Source: Hyunsoonleella aquatilis
Lineage (GTDB): Bacteria > Bacteroidota > Bacteroidia > Flavobacteriales > Flavobacteriaceae
Direction of reading: 5' to 3'
Assembly (NCBI RefSeq): GCF_014270105.1
Contig: NZ_JACNMF010000004.1
Span: 308,944 to 372,943, forward strand
Length of the DNA stretch: 64,000 bases
A program made the position numbers and the translations under genes. The notes beneath the pieces were generated by a model, which saw only the letters and a program-made list of their open reading frames with translations, did no database searches and was not told the origin of the DNA. Shown piece after piece: positions 7,956-17,651 of the stretch; position 1 is the first letter of the stretch; each line of letters starts with the position of its first letter.

Positions 7956-9239
7956 TTATCTTTGATCAATCGGCTTAAACGATCTTTCTGTTGCACCAAC
8001 ATACAATTGTCTTGGGCGACCGATTGGCTCCTTGTTCAATCGCATTTCACGCCATTGTGCAATCCACCCTGGTAAACGTCCCATTGCAAACATTACTGTA
8101 AACATTTCAACTGGAATACCCATAGCCCGGTAAATGATACCTGAATAGAAATCTACATTAGGGTACAATTTTCTATCTACAAAATATTGATCTTCCAAAG
8201 CTTCTTTTTCCAAGCCTTTAGCAATGTCTAAAATAGGATCTTCAACACCTAAATCAGCTAGAACCTCATCAGCAGCCTTTTTGATAATTCGTGCCCTCGG
8301 ATCAAAATTCTTATAAACTCTATGTCCGAAGCCCATCAAGCGGAAAGGATCACTTTTATCCTTGGCCTTCGCCATATACTTTTTAGTATCTCCCCCATCT
8401 TCCTTAATGGCCTCAAGCATTTCCAAAACAGCTTGGTTAGCGCCTCCATGCAAAGGTCCCCAAAGTGCAGAAATTCCGGCCGCTATAGAAACAAATAACC
8501 CTGCATGGGATGAACCTGTGATCCTCACCGTCGAAGTAGAACAATTTTGCTCATGATCTGCATGCAAAATCAATAATTTATCCAATGCATCCCTAACGAT
8601 CTCATTAAGTTCAAAATCCTCATTGGGCTGTTGGAACATCATTTGCATTAAATTATCAACGTAGCTTAATTTTTTAGAGCCATAATTTAAAGGCAAGCCT
8701 TTCTTTTTGCGCATCACCCAAGCCACCAATACAGGGAACTGCCCCAATATTTTAACAATGGCTCTATACATCTCTTCCTCAGAGTCCACATTTACCGAAG
8801 ATGGATTAAATGCAATTAATCCACTCGTTAAAGAAGAAAGCACACCCATAGGATGGGCATTCTTAGGAAATGCATCAAGAATCTTGTGTACGTCCTCATC
8901 CACCATTGAATTTTCCATGATATCATGATGGAACTTCGCCAATTGCTCTGAGGTCGGCAACTCACCAAAAATCAATAAATACGCCACTTCCAAAAAGTCG
9001 GCTTTTTCAGCAAGCTCTTCAATTGAATACCCTCTGTATCTTAATATACCCTTTTCTCCATCTAAAAACGTAATGGCACTTTCACATGACCCAGTATTTT
9101 TATATCCGGAATCTAAAGTAATGACCTTACTCACACCTCTAAGTGTTCTAATGTCTATTGCAACTTCATTTTCTGTTCCTTTTACAAGAGGAAACTCATA
9201 TTTTTCTCCATTAATTTCAAGCGTAGCGGTATCTGACAT
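7956..9239 (-). CDS. gltA: Citrate synthase
   Basis: 427 residues, the length of type II hexameric citrate synthases. It condenses oxaloacetate and acetyl-CoA, the entry step of the TCA cycle. Signature regions include FLDGEKGILRYRGY near residue 60, the substrate-binding histidine region LHADHEQNCSTSTVR, the GPLHGGANQAV motif and the catalytic GFGHRVYKNFDPRA. Monocistronic: a strong terminator follows, and another lies upstream behind the membrane-protein pair. A promoter-like CGTAATTTAGC lies about 26 nt before the ATG. Confidence 0.97.
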   Translation of the reverse strand: MSDTATLEINGEKYEFPLVKGTENEVAIDIRTLRGVSKVITLDSGYKNTGSCESAITFLDGEKGILRYRGYSIEELAEKADFLEVAYLLIFGELPTSEQLAKFHHDIMENSMVDEDVHKILDAFPKNAHPMGVLSSLTSGLIAFNPSSVNVDSEEEMYRAIVKILGQFPVLVAWVMRKKKGLPLNYGSKKLSYVDNLMQMMFQQPNEDFELNEIVRDALDKLLILHADHEQNCSTSTVRITGSSHAGLFVSIAAGISALWGPLHGGANQAVLEMLEAIKEDGGDTKKYMAKAKDKSDPFRLMGFGHRVYKNFDPRARIIKKAADEVLADLGVEDPILDIAKGLEKEALEDQYFVDRKLYPNVDFYSGIIYRAMGIPVEMFTVMFAMGRLPGWIAQWREMRLNKEPIGRPRQLYVGATERSFKPIDQR

Positions 9240-9264
9240 GTATTTGTAGTATTTAATTTTTTGG

Positions 9265-9279
9265 AAGTGCTAAATTACG
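9265..9279 (-). promoter_or_regulatory. Putative gltA promoter element
   Basis: The minus strand reads CGTAATTTAGCACTT, one base from TAnnTTTG in the -7 position. It is nearly identical to the element at 7836-7850 in front of the guanidino-enzyme operon. Confidence 0.35.
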
Positions 9280-9349
9280 AAATATCTGCTGATTTCTGAA
9301 GTTGATTTCTAAAGGTTTTATTAATTGAGATATTGCTAAAATTAATACA

Positions 9350-9385
9350 CAAAAAAAGTGGTTATTTCAAGAAAAGAACTACTTT
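9350..9385 (-). terminator. Probable terminator of the DUF350-like/transglutaminase operon
   Basis: Stem aaagtggtt (9355-9363) / aactacttt (9377-9385) with one G-U pair, followed on the minus strand by seven T residues. It lies about 100 bp past the end of the DUF350-like gene. Confidence 0.55.
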
Positions 9386-9480
9386 GATAATTTAATTTCA
9401 ATCGGGATTTGTTCTTACCTTTTAAGCACTTTTCATGCTGAAAACAATCTCTCAAAGCCCATCGCCTTTGGTTCTGTTGA

Positions 9481-9993
9481 CTAATTAAACTGGACAAACT
9501 CGGGATGAGGCAAAAACGTTTCCAAAAGAAAAATAAGACCTTCCTTTGAAATTAATGTTATTGAAATCAAGATACTTATTAGAAGTAGCGCCACAGAAAG
9601 ATTATTTTGCTTTAAAGCCTCTACCTCCTTGATATGTTTCGTCATCACTTTTACCAAGAAAAACGCGCCCATTTGTATTAAGGAAATCGTTAGAAATCCA
9701 ATCAACAAACTAATAGTCGAATATTTGAGAACTTCTAAATACAGGTTCCCGTCGGTATTCGTTTTTATGAGCTGAACTGCATTGATAATTGAAGGAATGA
9801 TAGCACTAAGTAAATATCCTATGCTGAAAATTATTCCCGAAAAAAATATGCTCAAGGCCAGATTATCGCTGTCAAACTTGCTTTCATTCAATTTAAATGC
9901 CTTAATCAGAATTTTGTACGAAATGAAAAATATCACAATTGACAAGAAAATTGAAATTATCACTTGGCTTAAGGCGAGATAAAATAAGTCCAT
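9481..9993 (-). CDS. Integral membrane protein, DUF350-like
   Basis: 170 residues with about four hydrophobic segments (near 8-32, 48-72, 90-115 and 130-160). The segments starting NLALSIFFSGIIFSIGYLLS and NNLSVALLLISILISI resemble the two tandem modules of DUF350 inner-membrane proteins, a family of unknown function. It starts 3 bp after the stop of the transglutaminase-like membrane protein, so the two are almost certainly co-transcribed. That pairing suggests a shared envelope role. DUF350 assignment is moderate because it rests on pattern only. Confidence 0.6.
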   Translation of the reverse strand: MDLFYLALSQVIISIFLSIVIFFISYKILIKAFKLNESKFDSDNLALSIFFSGIIFSIGYLLSAIIPSIINAVQLIKTNTDGNLYLEVLKYSTISLLIGFLTISLIQMGAFFLVKVMTKHIKEVEALKQNNLSVALLLISILISITLISKEGLIFLLETFLPHPEFVQFN

Positions 9994-9996
9994 TTT

Positions 9997-11058
9997 TTAA
10001 GATTTAGTATTAAATAAAAGTTCGAAATCCCATTTTTTGATATCTGACCATTCAGGATGCAAATAGCCAATAGGGCAACCACGAGTGGTTGTTTCTACAA
10101 AATAATATCTTTTATTGTTAATTGATTTAAACTTTCCTGTAGCAGGAATGTGAATCCCTAAAATTGAATGCTTATAAGCCTGACTATTCAGGATAGCAAT
10201 ATCGTAATTAAAGCGAGAAAGCAAGGTAAAGAGCAAAACGGTTCGTGTATCGCAATCACCCCTTAAATGGGAGATAAACTCTGCAGGTGCATAAAGCCCT
10301 AGTTTTATATTTCCATAGCAAGGTTTGATGTCCAAACTATCGCATCCCCTGCTCAAAATCAGGTTATACGGAATATCCTGAATGGCAGATATCATCAATT
10401 CGGCAAATTCTACTCTACTCAATTTTTCCTGTTGCTGGTAACTATAAAAGGTCTCGGCCAATTCATTTATCAATACTTGGTCGTTGCCACTAAGCTGTTG
10501 GTAAAAGTCACCCCATTTAAATCCAAACGTCACTTTATAATTACTCCTATTTCGAGTGGATAGTTCCACATTATCAAAATTTATTTTGAAAGGCAGGGTA
10601 TGTGGTTTTCTGCTGAAATCCCTCCAATTTTGAGTACTTAAATAGTATTTTTCTACCTCTCCATCAATACTATCGGTATACAAGGTAACCGATTCATCCA
10701 CAATTCTTGGTTTTGAAGGCTTAGGAGCCTTTTTTACGCTTAGGGCGATCACACAAAAAAATAGGATGGCAAATACTAATTTAAAAATCTCAAACAAAAG
10801 AAACCTAAATGAATTTTTATGACCATAAATCTTTTCCCTATTTGACCAAACATATACGAATATGGCAGCTGCCAATCCAATCATCAAGACTAATATAGGC
10901 CTGTTAGTTATTGAATCAAAAGCTACACTTAAGATGATGACCAACGTTAACAGTACTGCAATAATTAGCATAGCACCTACCAGCAGATGATACAATAATT
11001 GAAGATAGTTTCTAATAATTTCTTTAAACTTCAATACGGGAGAATGGGTTAAAAACAA
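9997..11058 (-). CDS. Membrane-anchored transglutaminase-like protein
   Basis: 353 residues in the longest reading. Three hydrophobic segments lie in the first 115 residues, followed by a soluble domain. That domain carries a papain/transglutaminase-type triad: Cys269 in LRGDCDTRTVLLF, His297 in YKHSILGI and Glu322 in YYFVETTTRG. The spacing suits an active cysteine peptidase or amidase of the transglutaminase-like superfamily. The start is uncertain: the furthest in-frame start is TTG at 11058, directly abutting the eno terminator hairpin; the first ATG is at 10971 and would remove part of the first membrane segment. Likely operon partner is the DUF350-like protein 3 bp downstream. Substrate unknown. 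Confidence 0.7.
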   Translation of the reverse strand: MFLTHSPVLKFKEIIRNYLQLLYHLLVGAMLIIAVLLTLVIILSVAFDSITNRPILVLMIGLAAAIFVYVWSNREKIYGHKNSFRFLLFEIFKLVFAILFFCVIALSVKKAPKPSKPRIVDESVTLYTDSIDGEVEKYYLSTQNWRDFSRKPHTLPFKINFDNVELSTRNRSNYKVTFGFKWGDFYQQLSGNDQVLINELAETFYSYQQQEKLSRVEFAELMISAIQDIPYNLILSRGCDSLDIKPCYGNIKLGLYAPAEFISHLRGDCDTRTVLLFTLLSRFNYDIAILNSQAYKHSILGIHIPATGKFKSINNKRYYFVETTTRGCPIGYLHPEWSDIKKWDFELLFNTKS

Positions 11059-11090
11059 AAAATCCTGTTATCGATGATAACAGGATTTTA
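11055..11090 (-). terminator. Rho-independent terminator of eno
   Basis: Perfect 12-bp stem aatcctgttatc (11061-11072) / gataacaggatt (11076-11087) with a 3-nt loop and a T-run on the minus strand. It sits between the eno stop and the start of the next gene, which begins at its foot. Confidence 0.85.
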
Positions 11091-11110
11091 ATATAATAAG
11101 AAAAACTAAT

Positions 11111-12469
<1,359 letters not shown>

Positions 12470-12491
12470 TCATAAATTCTTAAAAAGAAAG

Positions 12492-12505
12492 CTAAAACGT
12501 TTTAG
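12492..12505 (-). terminator. Possible terminator downstream of carA
   Basis: Palindrome ctaaaacgttttag followed on the minus strand by a loose T-rich tract, 20 bp past the carA stop. The stem has little G+C, so this is weak. Confidence 0.3.
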
Positions 12506-12524
12506 TTTGAAAATGCCTCAAATA

Positions 12525-13649
12525 TTACTGAACGGTGGTCAGTTTAGCTTTTTTTATATTTTCTACAAATTGGTCAAATAAATAAGATGAATCATGTGGT
12601 CCAGGACTCGCCTCTGGGTGATATTGGACCGAAAATACGTTTTTATCTTTCATTGCCAGTCCCGCCACAGTATTATCATTCAAATGAATATGGGTAATTT
12701 GCAAATCTGTGTTAGCCTCTGCTTCTTCCCTATTTACGGCGAAACCATGGTTTTGGGAAGTGATTTCCCCTTTTCCTGTGATTAAGTTCTTTACAGGATG
12801 ATTTATCCCTCTATGCCCATTGTACATTTTATAAGTTGAAACACCATTTGCAATAGCAATAACTTGATGACCTAAACAAATACCAAATAAAGGCAAATCC
12901 CTTTTGATGATTTCTTTGGCCACTTCTTGGGCATCCACTAATGGTTCTGGGTCACCAGGACCATTGGATAGGAAATACCCATCGGGCTCAAAAGCCTCCA
13001 AATCCTCAAATTTTGCATTGTATGGAAACACTTTTATGTAACAATCCCTGCTTGCAATATTCCTCAAGATGTTCTTTTTAATGCCTATGTCCAATGCTGC
13101 TACTTTGTAAGTAGCATTTTTATCTCCGAAATAATACGGCTCTTTTGTAGATACTTTTGAAGCTAATTCCAAACCTTCCATACTTGGCACCTCGGCTAAT
13201 TGCTTCTTTAAGCCCTCAATGTTATCCACTTCAGTTGAAATCACGGCGTTCATGGCGCCATGGTCCCTAATATAACTTACCAAGGCTCTTGTGTCTACAT
13301 CCGAAATGGCCAAAAGATTATTTTTATCCAAAAACTCTTCAAGTGAACTATCCGCAGCGGGACGCGAATATTCGTAGCTAAAGTTTTTCACGATAAGACC
13401 GGCAATTTTTATTGAATCGGATTCTACTTCATCTTCATTGGTGCCGTAATTGCCAATATGGGCATTGGTGGCTACCATAAGTTGTCCATAATATGAAGGG
13501 TCAGTAAAAATTTCCTGATATCCTGTCATTCCAGTATTAAAACATACTTCCCCGAAAGCCGTTCCTTGCTTTCCTCCTACTGCTTTTCCATAAAAAATCG
13601 TACCATCTGCAAGCAGAACGATGGCATTTTGTCTCTTTTGGTATTTCAT
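12525..13649 (-). CDS. carA: Carbamoyl-phosphate synthase small subunit
   Basis: 374 residues from the ATG at 13649 (MKYQKRQNAIVLLADG). An upstream ATG at 13679 would add ten residues that overlap a dispersed-repeat element and are not family-like. The protein is the glutaminase subunit that feeds ammonia to CarB for arginine and pyrimidine synthesis. The N-terminal CPSase domain is followed by a class I glutamine amidotransferase with nucleophile Cys in LFGICLGHQVIA and the His/Glu pair in YHPEASPGPHDS. carB is not adjacent in this window. Position directly after rplQ is familiar from flavobacterial genomes. Confidence 0.96.
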   Translation of the reverse strand: MKYQKRQNAIVLLADGTIFYGKAVGGKQGTAFGEVCFNTGMTGYQEIFTDPSYYGQLMVATNAHIGNYGTNEDEVESDSIKIAGLIVKNFSYEYSRPAADSSLEEFLDKNNLLAISDVDTRALVSYIRDHGAMNAVISTEVDNIEGLKKQLAEVPSMEGLELASKVSTKEPYYFGDKNATYKVAALDIGIKKNILRNIASRDCYIKVFPYNAKFEDLEAFEPDGYFLSNGPGDPEPLVDAQEVAKEIIKRDLPLFGICLGHQVIAIANGVSTYKMYNGHRGINHPVKNLITGKGEITSQNHGFAVNREEAEANTDLQITHIHLNDNTVAGLAMKDKNVFSVQYHPEASPGPHDSSYLFDQFVENIKKAKLTTVQ

Positions 13650-13675
13650 TGTGATGCTATATAAGATTCCCGTTT

Positions 13676-13704
13676 GCACTTCGACTGCGCTCAGTGTGAC
13701 ATGC
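13676..13704. repeat. Dispersed TTCGAC/CTGAGCG repeat upstream of carA
   Basis: gcacttcgactgcgctcagtgtgacatgc is an intergenic copy of the family seen inside argS at 1897-1947. It shares the gcacttcgac end and the ctgagcgc core in reverse orientation. It lies in the carA leader. Confidence 0.6.
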
Positions 13705-13727
13705 CGGAAAAAGTTTTACAAAAATTC

Positions 13728-13763
13728 AAAAAAAAAGGATAAACTAAAAATAGTTTATCCTTT
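13728..13763 (-). terminator. Terminator of rplQ (end of the ribosomal supercluster)
   Basis: Perfect 13-bp stem aaaggataaacta (13734-13746) / tagtttatccttt (13751-13763) with a 4-nt loop and a T-run on the minus strand (A-run from 13728), immediately past rplQ. Confidence 0.8.
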
Positions 13764-13786
13764 ATATATTAAATGCTTATTAACAT

Positions 13787-14260
13787 TTATTCTTCTTCGT
13801 TTGATGCGTTAGTTTCAACAGGTACTGCAACAGCTGGCTTACTGCCTCCTCTTCTACTTCTTCTTGTAGTTTTCTTCTTAGGCTTGCCTGCATTGTAGAT
13901 TTCGTTGTAATCTACCAACTCGATCATTGCCATATCAGCGTTATCACCCAATCGGTTACCCAACTTGATAACTCTGGTGTAACCTCCCGGCCTGTCTCCA
14001 ACCTTTGTAGCTACTTCCCTGAACAACTCGGTAACGGCTTCTTTTTGTCTTAAACGACTGAAAACGATACGTCTGTTGTGGGTTGTATCCTCTTTGGACT
14101 TTGTAATTAATGGCTCCACAAATTGTTTTAAAGCTTTTGCCTTGGCAACTGTTGTATTAATACGTTTGTGCTCAATTAAGGAACATGCCATATTGGCCAA
14201 CATGGCCTTTCTGTGGGCCGTTTTTCTACCTAAATGGTTGAATTTTTTTCCGTGTCTCAT
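13787..14260 (-). CDS. rplQ: 50S ribosomal protein L17
   Basis: 157 residues, about 30 longer than the E. coli protein. The conserved core ([20 protein letters not shown], then [20 protein letters not shown]) ends near residue 125 and is followed by a basic then acidic tail ending NASNEEE, as is common in Bacteroidota. Last gene of the alpha operon, but separated from rpoA by 113 bp that contain a strong hairpin terminator, so its expression may be partly independent. Confidence 0.97.
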   Translation of the reverse strand: MRHGKKFNHLGRKTAHRKAMLANMACSLIEHKRINTTVAKAKALKQFVEPLITKSKEDTTHNRRIVFSRLRQKEAVTELFREVATKVGDRPGGYTRVIKLGNRLGDNADMAMIELVDYNEIYNAGKPKKKTTRRSRRGGSKPAVAVPVETNASNEEE

Positions 14261-14327
14261 GACTTTTGTGTTAAACCTTTATCTTGCTACATCACTCTTT
14301 TTGAGGAGCAAATTATAAAGGAGTTAA

Positions 14328-14366
14328 TAAAAAAGACCTACAAGGTTATGGAAACCTTGCAGGTCT
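14328..14366 (-). terminator. Terminator between rpoA and rplQ
   Basis: Arms 14334-14347 and 14353-14366 pair over 14 positions with one mismatch around a 5-nt loop, and six T residues follow on the minus strand. It lies directly after the rpoA stop, inside what is usually one operon. Confidence 0.75.
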
Positions 14367-14373
14367 GAATAAT

Positions 14374-15366
14374 TTAATCTTTATCTAATTTATATTTGCT
14401 TAAATCCATTCCGAAGTTCAAACCTTTAACGTGTACAAGCTCTTCAAGCTCAGTTAAGGATTTTTTACCGAAATTTCGGAACTTCATTAAATCATTTTTA
14501 TTGAATGATACCAAGTCGCCTAAAGTATCTACTTCTGCAGCTTTCAAACAGTTCAGCGCACGAACAGAAAGGTCCATATCGATTAACTTAGTCTTAAGCA
14601 ACTGACGCATGTGAAGTGATTCTTCATCATAAGTCTCCGTTTGCGCGATTTCATCCGCTTCTAAAGTGATACGCTCGTCTGAGAATAACATGAAGTGGTG
14701 AATCAAGGTTTTAGCCGCTTCGGTCAATGCATCCTGAGGCGTAATTGAACCATCTGTTATGATTTCAAAAACTAATTTTTCGTAATCCGTTTTTTGCTCT
14801 ACACGATAGTTCTCAATGCTGTACTTCACATTTTTTATCGGTGTGTAGATAGAATCCGTAAAGATAGTTCCCATTGGTGCAGAAGGCTTTTTGTTTTCTT
14901 CCGCAGGAACATATCCTCTACCTTTTTCAATAGTGATTTCCATGTTTAGGCTCACCTTAGGATCTAAATTACAGATTACCAATTCTGAATTCAAAACTTG
15001 GAATCCAGAGATAAACTTTTGGAAATCACCAGCCAAGATTTGCTCTTGACCTGAAATTGAAATTGAGATAGACTCGTTATCGATATCCTCGATCTGTCTT
15101 TTAAAACGAACTTGTTTTAAGTTAAGAATGATTTCAGTAACGTCCTCAACAACTCCAGCGATTGTTGAAAATTCGTGGTCTACGCCCTCAATTCTAACCG
15201 AGGTAATTGCAAATCCTTCCAAAGAAGACAACAACACTCTTCTTAGAGCATTACCTACTGTTAATCCGTAACCAGGTTCTAAAGGTCTGAATTCGAATTT
15301 ACCTTCGAAATCAGTAGAATCGATCATGATTACTTTATCGGGCTTCTGAAAATTAAATACTGCCAT
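14374..15366 (-). CDS. rpoA: DNA-directed RNA polymerase alpha subunit
   Basis: 330 residues. The N-terminal assembly domain carries the dimer signature [16 protein letters not shown] and the insert domain with [10 protein letters not shown]. After a short linker the C-terminal domain (about 250-320) has the helix-hairpin-helix pattern [20 protein letters not shown] and [13 protein letters not shown] that contacts DNA and activators. Lies between rpsD (110 bp upstream) and rplQ as in other Bacteroidota. Confidence 0.99.
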   Translation of the reverse strand: MAVFNFQKPDKVIMIDSTDFEGKFEFRPLEPGYGLTVGNALRRVLLSSLEGFAITSVRIEGVDHEFSTIAGVVEDVTEIILNLKQVRFKRQIEDIDNESISISISGQEQILAGDFQKFISGFQVLNSELVICNLDPKVSLNMEITIEKGRGYVPAEENKKPSAPMGTIFTDSIYTPIKNVKYSIENYRVEQKTDYEKLVFEIITDGSITPQDALTEAAKTLIHHFMLFSDERITLEADEIAQTETYDEESLHMRQLLKTKLIDMDLSVRALNCLKAAEVDTLGDLVSFNKNDLMKFRNFGKKSLTELEELVHVKGLNFGMDLSKYKLDKD

Positions 15367-15476
15367 ATTGTTTTGTTCTTCGTTTTAATTGTTATTTGGT
15401 TGCGCGGTTTATAAGTTTGAAGAAGTACGAACAAACCCTTTGGCCAAATACCAATGTTGTTAATATATTATTTATA

Positions 15477-16082
15477 TTATTTAGAGTATAATTCGACGAT
15501 GAATTGTTCGTTGATGTTCTCAGGAATTTGGATTCTAGCAGGAACAGAAACGTAAGTTCCAGATTTAGTATCGTTGTTCCAAGTAATCCATTCGTAAACA
15601 TGACTAGAGTTTGAAAGCGACCTATCGATAGCCTCAAGAGATTTCGATTTTTCTCTTACCGCCACAACATCACCTGCCTTTAGTTGATAAGAAGGAATGT
15701 TTACGATTTCACCATTTACAGTAATGTGTCTGTGGGAAACCAATTGACGGGCACCACTTCTAGAAGGGGAAATTCCCATTCTGAAAACAACGTTGTCCAA
15801 TCTAGATTCACATAATTGTAAAAGCACCTCACCGGTAATTCCCTGTGCTGCTCTTGCTTTTTTAAACAATCCTCTAAATTGACGTTCTAAAATACCATAA
15901 GTGTATTTTGCTTTTTGCTTTTCCGCTAATTGAATAGCGTACTCAGATTTTTTACCACGTCTTCTGTTGTTTCCGTGTTGTCCTGGAGGATAATTTCTTT
16001 TTTCAAATGATTTATCTTCTCCGAAGATTGCTTCGCCAAACTTACGGGCGATTTTAGTTTTAGGACCAGTATATCTTGCCAT
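15477..16082 (-). CDS. rpsD: 30S ribosomal protein S4
   Basis: 201 residues. Primary 16S rRNA binding protein; starts [17 protein letters not shown] and contains the S4 RNA-binding domain ([19 protein letters not shown] onward, about 90-150). The N-terminal zinc-ligand cysteines of some S4 proteins are absent. A terminator-like hairpin and a TAAATTTG promoter element lie in the 176-bp gap after rpsK, so rpsD-rpoA may start its own transcript. Confidence 0.98.
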   Translation of the reverse strand: MARYTGPKTKIARKFGEAIFGEDKSFEKRNYPPGQHGNNRRRGKKSEYAIQLAEKQKAKYTYGILERQFRGLFKKARAAQGITGEVLLQLCESRLDNVVFRMGISPSRSGARQLVSHRHITVNGEIVNIPSYQLKAGDVVAVREKSKSLEAIDRSLSNSSHVYEWITWNNDTKSGTYVSVPARIQIPENINEQFIVELYSK

Positions 16083-16178
16083 TTTTAATTAATTATGAGA
16101 GTAGTTATGAATTCAGGTCTTAATCTTATCCTTCGATAACCGTTATTCTCTCGGTGATACTTGTTTTTTTTCGGTTTG

Positions 16179-16186
16179 CAAATTTA
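16179..16186 (-). promoter_or_regulatory. Putative internal promoter in front of rpsD
   Basis: The minus strand reads TAAATTTG, an exact -7 consensus, located after the rpsK terminator hairpin and about 97 nt before the rpsD ATG. The -33 box is weak (TTTC). Confidence 0.45.
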
Positions 16187-16189
16187 TGC

Positions 16190-16228
16190 AAAAAATTAAC
16201 ACCATCTGAGAAACAGATGATATTAATT
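16190..16228 (-). terminator. Terminator-like hairpin between rpsK and rpsD
   Basis: Arms attaacaccatctg (16195-16208) and cagatgatattaat (16214-16227) pair except for a central bulge, with a 5-nt loop. A T-run follows on the minus strand. It would end or attenuate the spc-side transcript after rpsK. Confidence 0.6.
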
Positions 16229-16258
16229 TCCTTATTCAAAACACGTTATAAAACGTGA

Positions 16259-16642
16259 TTAAACTCTTCTACGTTTCGGTGGACGACATCCGTTGTGCGG
16301 TAGTGGTGTTACGTCGATAATTTCGGTAACTTCAATACCTGTGTTGTGAATAGAACGGATAGCAGATTCTCTACCATTTCCAGGACCTTTTACGTACACC
16401 TTTACCTTTTTCAAACCAGCTTCCAAAGCTACTCCTGCTGCATCTTCTGCTGCTAGTTGCGCTGCATAAGGTGTGTTCTTTTTAGATCCTCTAAATCCCA
16501 TTTTACCAGCTGATGACCATGAAATTACGTCACCCTTCTTATTGGTTAATGAAATGATAATGTTATTGAAAGAAGCCGTTACGTGTGCTTCCCCAACAGC
16601 ATCAACTATTACTTTACGTTTTTTAGTACTTGACTTTGCCAT
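16259..16642 (-). CDS. rpsK: 30S ribosomal protein S11
   Basis: 127 residues, family length. Conserved pieces: [20 protein letters not shown]-type [17 protein letters not shown] and the basic C-terminus ending [13 protein letters not shown]. Binds the 16S platform near the mRNA exit. It lies 99 bp after rpsM; that gap holds one of the degenerate TTAGT-type hairpin repeats. Confidence 0.98.
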   Translation of the reverse strand: MAKSSTKKRKVIVDAVGEAHVTASFNNIIISLTNKKGDVISWSSAGKMGFRGSKKNTPYAAQLAAEDAAGVALEAGLKKVKVYVKGPGNGRESAIRSIHNTGIEVTEIIDVTPLPHNGCRPPKRRRV

Positions 16643-16741
16643 TTTTTTAGTTTTTAGTGATTAGTTAATAGTCGCTAGAATCCTAAACCTTTTAAATTTC
16701 AAACAGATTCCTTCCAACGTCTAAAGACTAAAGACTATTTA
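16643..16741. repeat. Intergenic degenerate TTAGT-type hairpin, rpsM-rpsK
   Basis: The left arm agtttttagtgattag and the right arm ctaaagactaaagact are imperfect inverted copies of a TTAGTnn satellite. The central part, from agaatcctaaacctt through aacagattc to aacgtc, is shared with the unit at 17117-17221. Confidence 0.6.
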
Positions 16742-17116
16742 TTATTTAGTTGCTTTTTTCTTGTTAGCAACAGTTTTTCTTCTACCTTTTCTTGTTCTAG
16801 AGTTGTTTTTAGTACGTTGCCCTCTTAACGGAAGACCAGCTCTGTGACGAATACCTCTGTAACACCCAATATCCATCAAACGCTTAATGTTCAATTGTGT
16901 TTCAGAACGTAATTCACCTTCAATAGTATAGACCGAAATAGCATCACGGATTGCTCCGATTTCATCGTCTGTCCAATCTTGTACTTTAGTGTCTTCGCTA
17001 ACCTTAGCTGTTGCTAAAATTTCTTTCGCTCTACTTTTACCAATACCGTAGATATAGGTTAAAGAAATAGCGCCTCTTTTTTGTTTTGGTATGTCTACAC
17101 CTGCAATTCTTGCCAT
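16742..17116 (-). CDS. rpsM: 30S ribosomal protein S13
   Basis: 124 residues. Starts [26 protein letters not shown], the helix-two-turn-helix region typical of S13, and ends with the basic tail [20 protein letters not shown] that reaches the A- and P-site tRNAs. Preceded by rpmJ with a 105-bp gap that holds another TTAGT-type repeat. Confidence 0.98.
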   Translation of the reverse strand: MARIAGVDIPKQKRGAISLTYIYGIGKSRAKEILATAKVSEDTKVQDWTDDEIGAIRDAISVYTIEGELRSETQLNIKRLMDIGCYRGIRHRAGLPLRGQRTKNNSRTRKGRRKTVANKKKATK

Positions 17117-17221
17117 ATTTTTTTAGTTTCTAGTTGTTAGCCTTTAGTTGTTAGAATCCTAAACCTTCCGATTTCGAACAGATTCGTCTAACGTCCAAAT
17201 ACTAATGACTCATTGTCTTAA
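17117..17221. repeat. Intergenic degenerate TTAGT-type hairpin, rpmJ-rpsM
   Basis: Left part agtttctagttgttagcctttag, right part taacgtccaaatactaatgac. The middle shares tagaatcctaaacctt, then atttcgaacagattc, with the unit at 16643-16741. The two gaps are therefore homologous copies, not independent AT-rich DNA. Confidence 0.6.
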
Positions 17222-17338
17222 TTAACCTTGTCTTTGTTTAAATCTAGGATTCTTTTTGTTTATTACGTAAAGTCTACCTTTTCTGCGCACAATCTTGCAA
17301 TCAGCGCTTCTTTTTTTTATTGATGCTCTTACTTTCAT
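17222..17338 (-). CDS. rpmJ: 50S ribosomal protein L36
   Basis: 38 codons starting [20 protein letters not shown] and ending NPRFKQRQG. Too short for most gene callers but unmistakable by sequence and by its position between infA (8 bp upstream) and rpsM. Only one cysteine remains (Cys14), so this is the zinc-free form of L36; the zinc-ribbon form has three cysteines and a histidine. Confidence 0.96.
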   Translation of the reverse strand: MKVRASIKKRSADCKIVRRKGRLYVINKKNPRFKQRQG

Positions 17339-17346
17339 CGTATTTA

Positions 17347-17562
17347 TTAATATCTATAAGTTATACGAGCCTTAGTTAAATCGTAAGGGCTCATTTCTAA
17401 TTTCACTTTATCTCCTGGTAATAATTTGATATAGTGCATGCGCATCTTACCAGAAATATGTGCTGTCACAATGTGACCATTTTCTAATTCAACACGGAAC
17501 ATCGCATTTGATAATGCTTCTATAATCGTTCCGTCTTGTTCTATTGCTGCTTGTTTTGCCAT
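17347..17562 (-). CDS. infA: Translation initiation factor IF-1
   Basis: 71 residues, a single S1/OB-fold domain: [20 protein letters not shown], then the conserved [20 protein letters not shown] and [18 protein letters not shown]. It occupies the ribosomal A site during initiation. Sits between secY and rpmJ as in most bacteria. Confidence 0.98.
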   Translation of the reverse strand: MAKQAAIEQDGTIIEALSNAMFRVELENGHIVTAHISGKMRMHYIKLLPGDKVKLEMSPYDLTKARITYRY

Positions 17563-17651
17563 ATATTATTTTTTTAGTAATCAGTTCCGAATTAGCAAAT
17601 ACCTTGCCGAAACATTCAGTATGCAACTGATTTCTAATTCATTATACCATA
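17563..17651. repeat. AT-rich inverted-repeat gap between secY and infA
   Basis: tagtaatcagttccgaattagcaaat and cagtatgcaactgatttctaattc form imperfect complementary arms (aatcagtt / aactgatt, gaattag / ctaattc). It resembles the hairpin gaps elsewhere in this operon but has different sequence. Confidence 0.4.
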
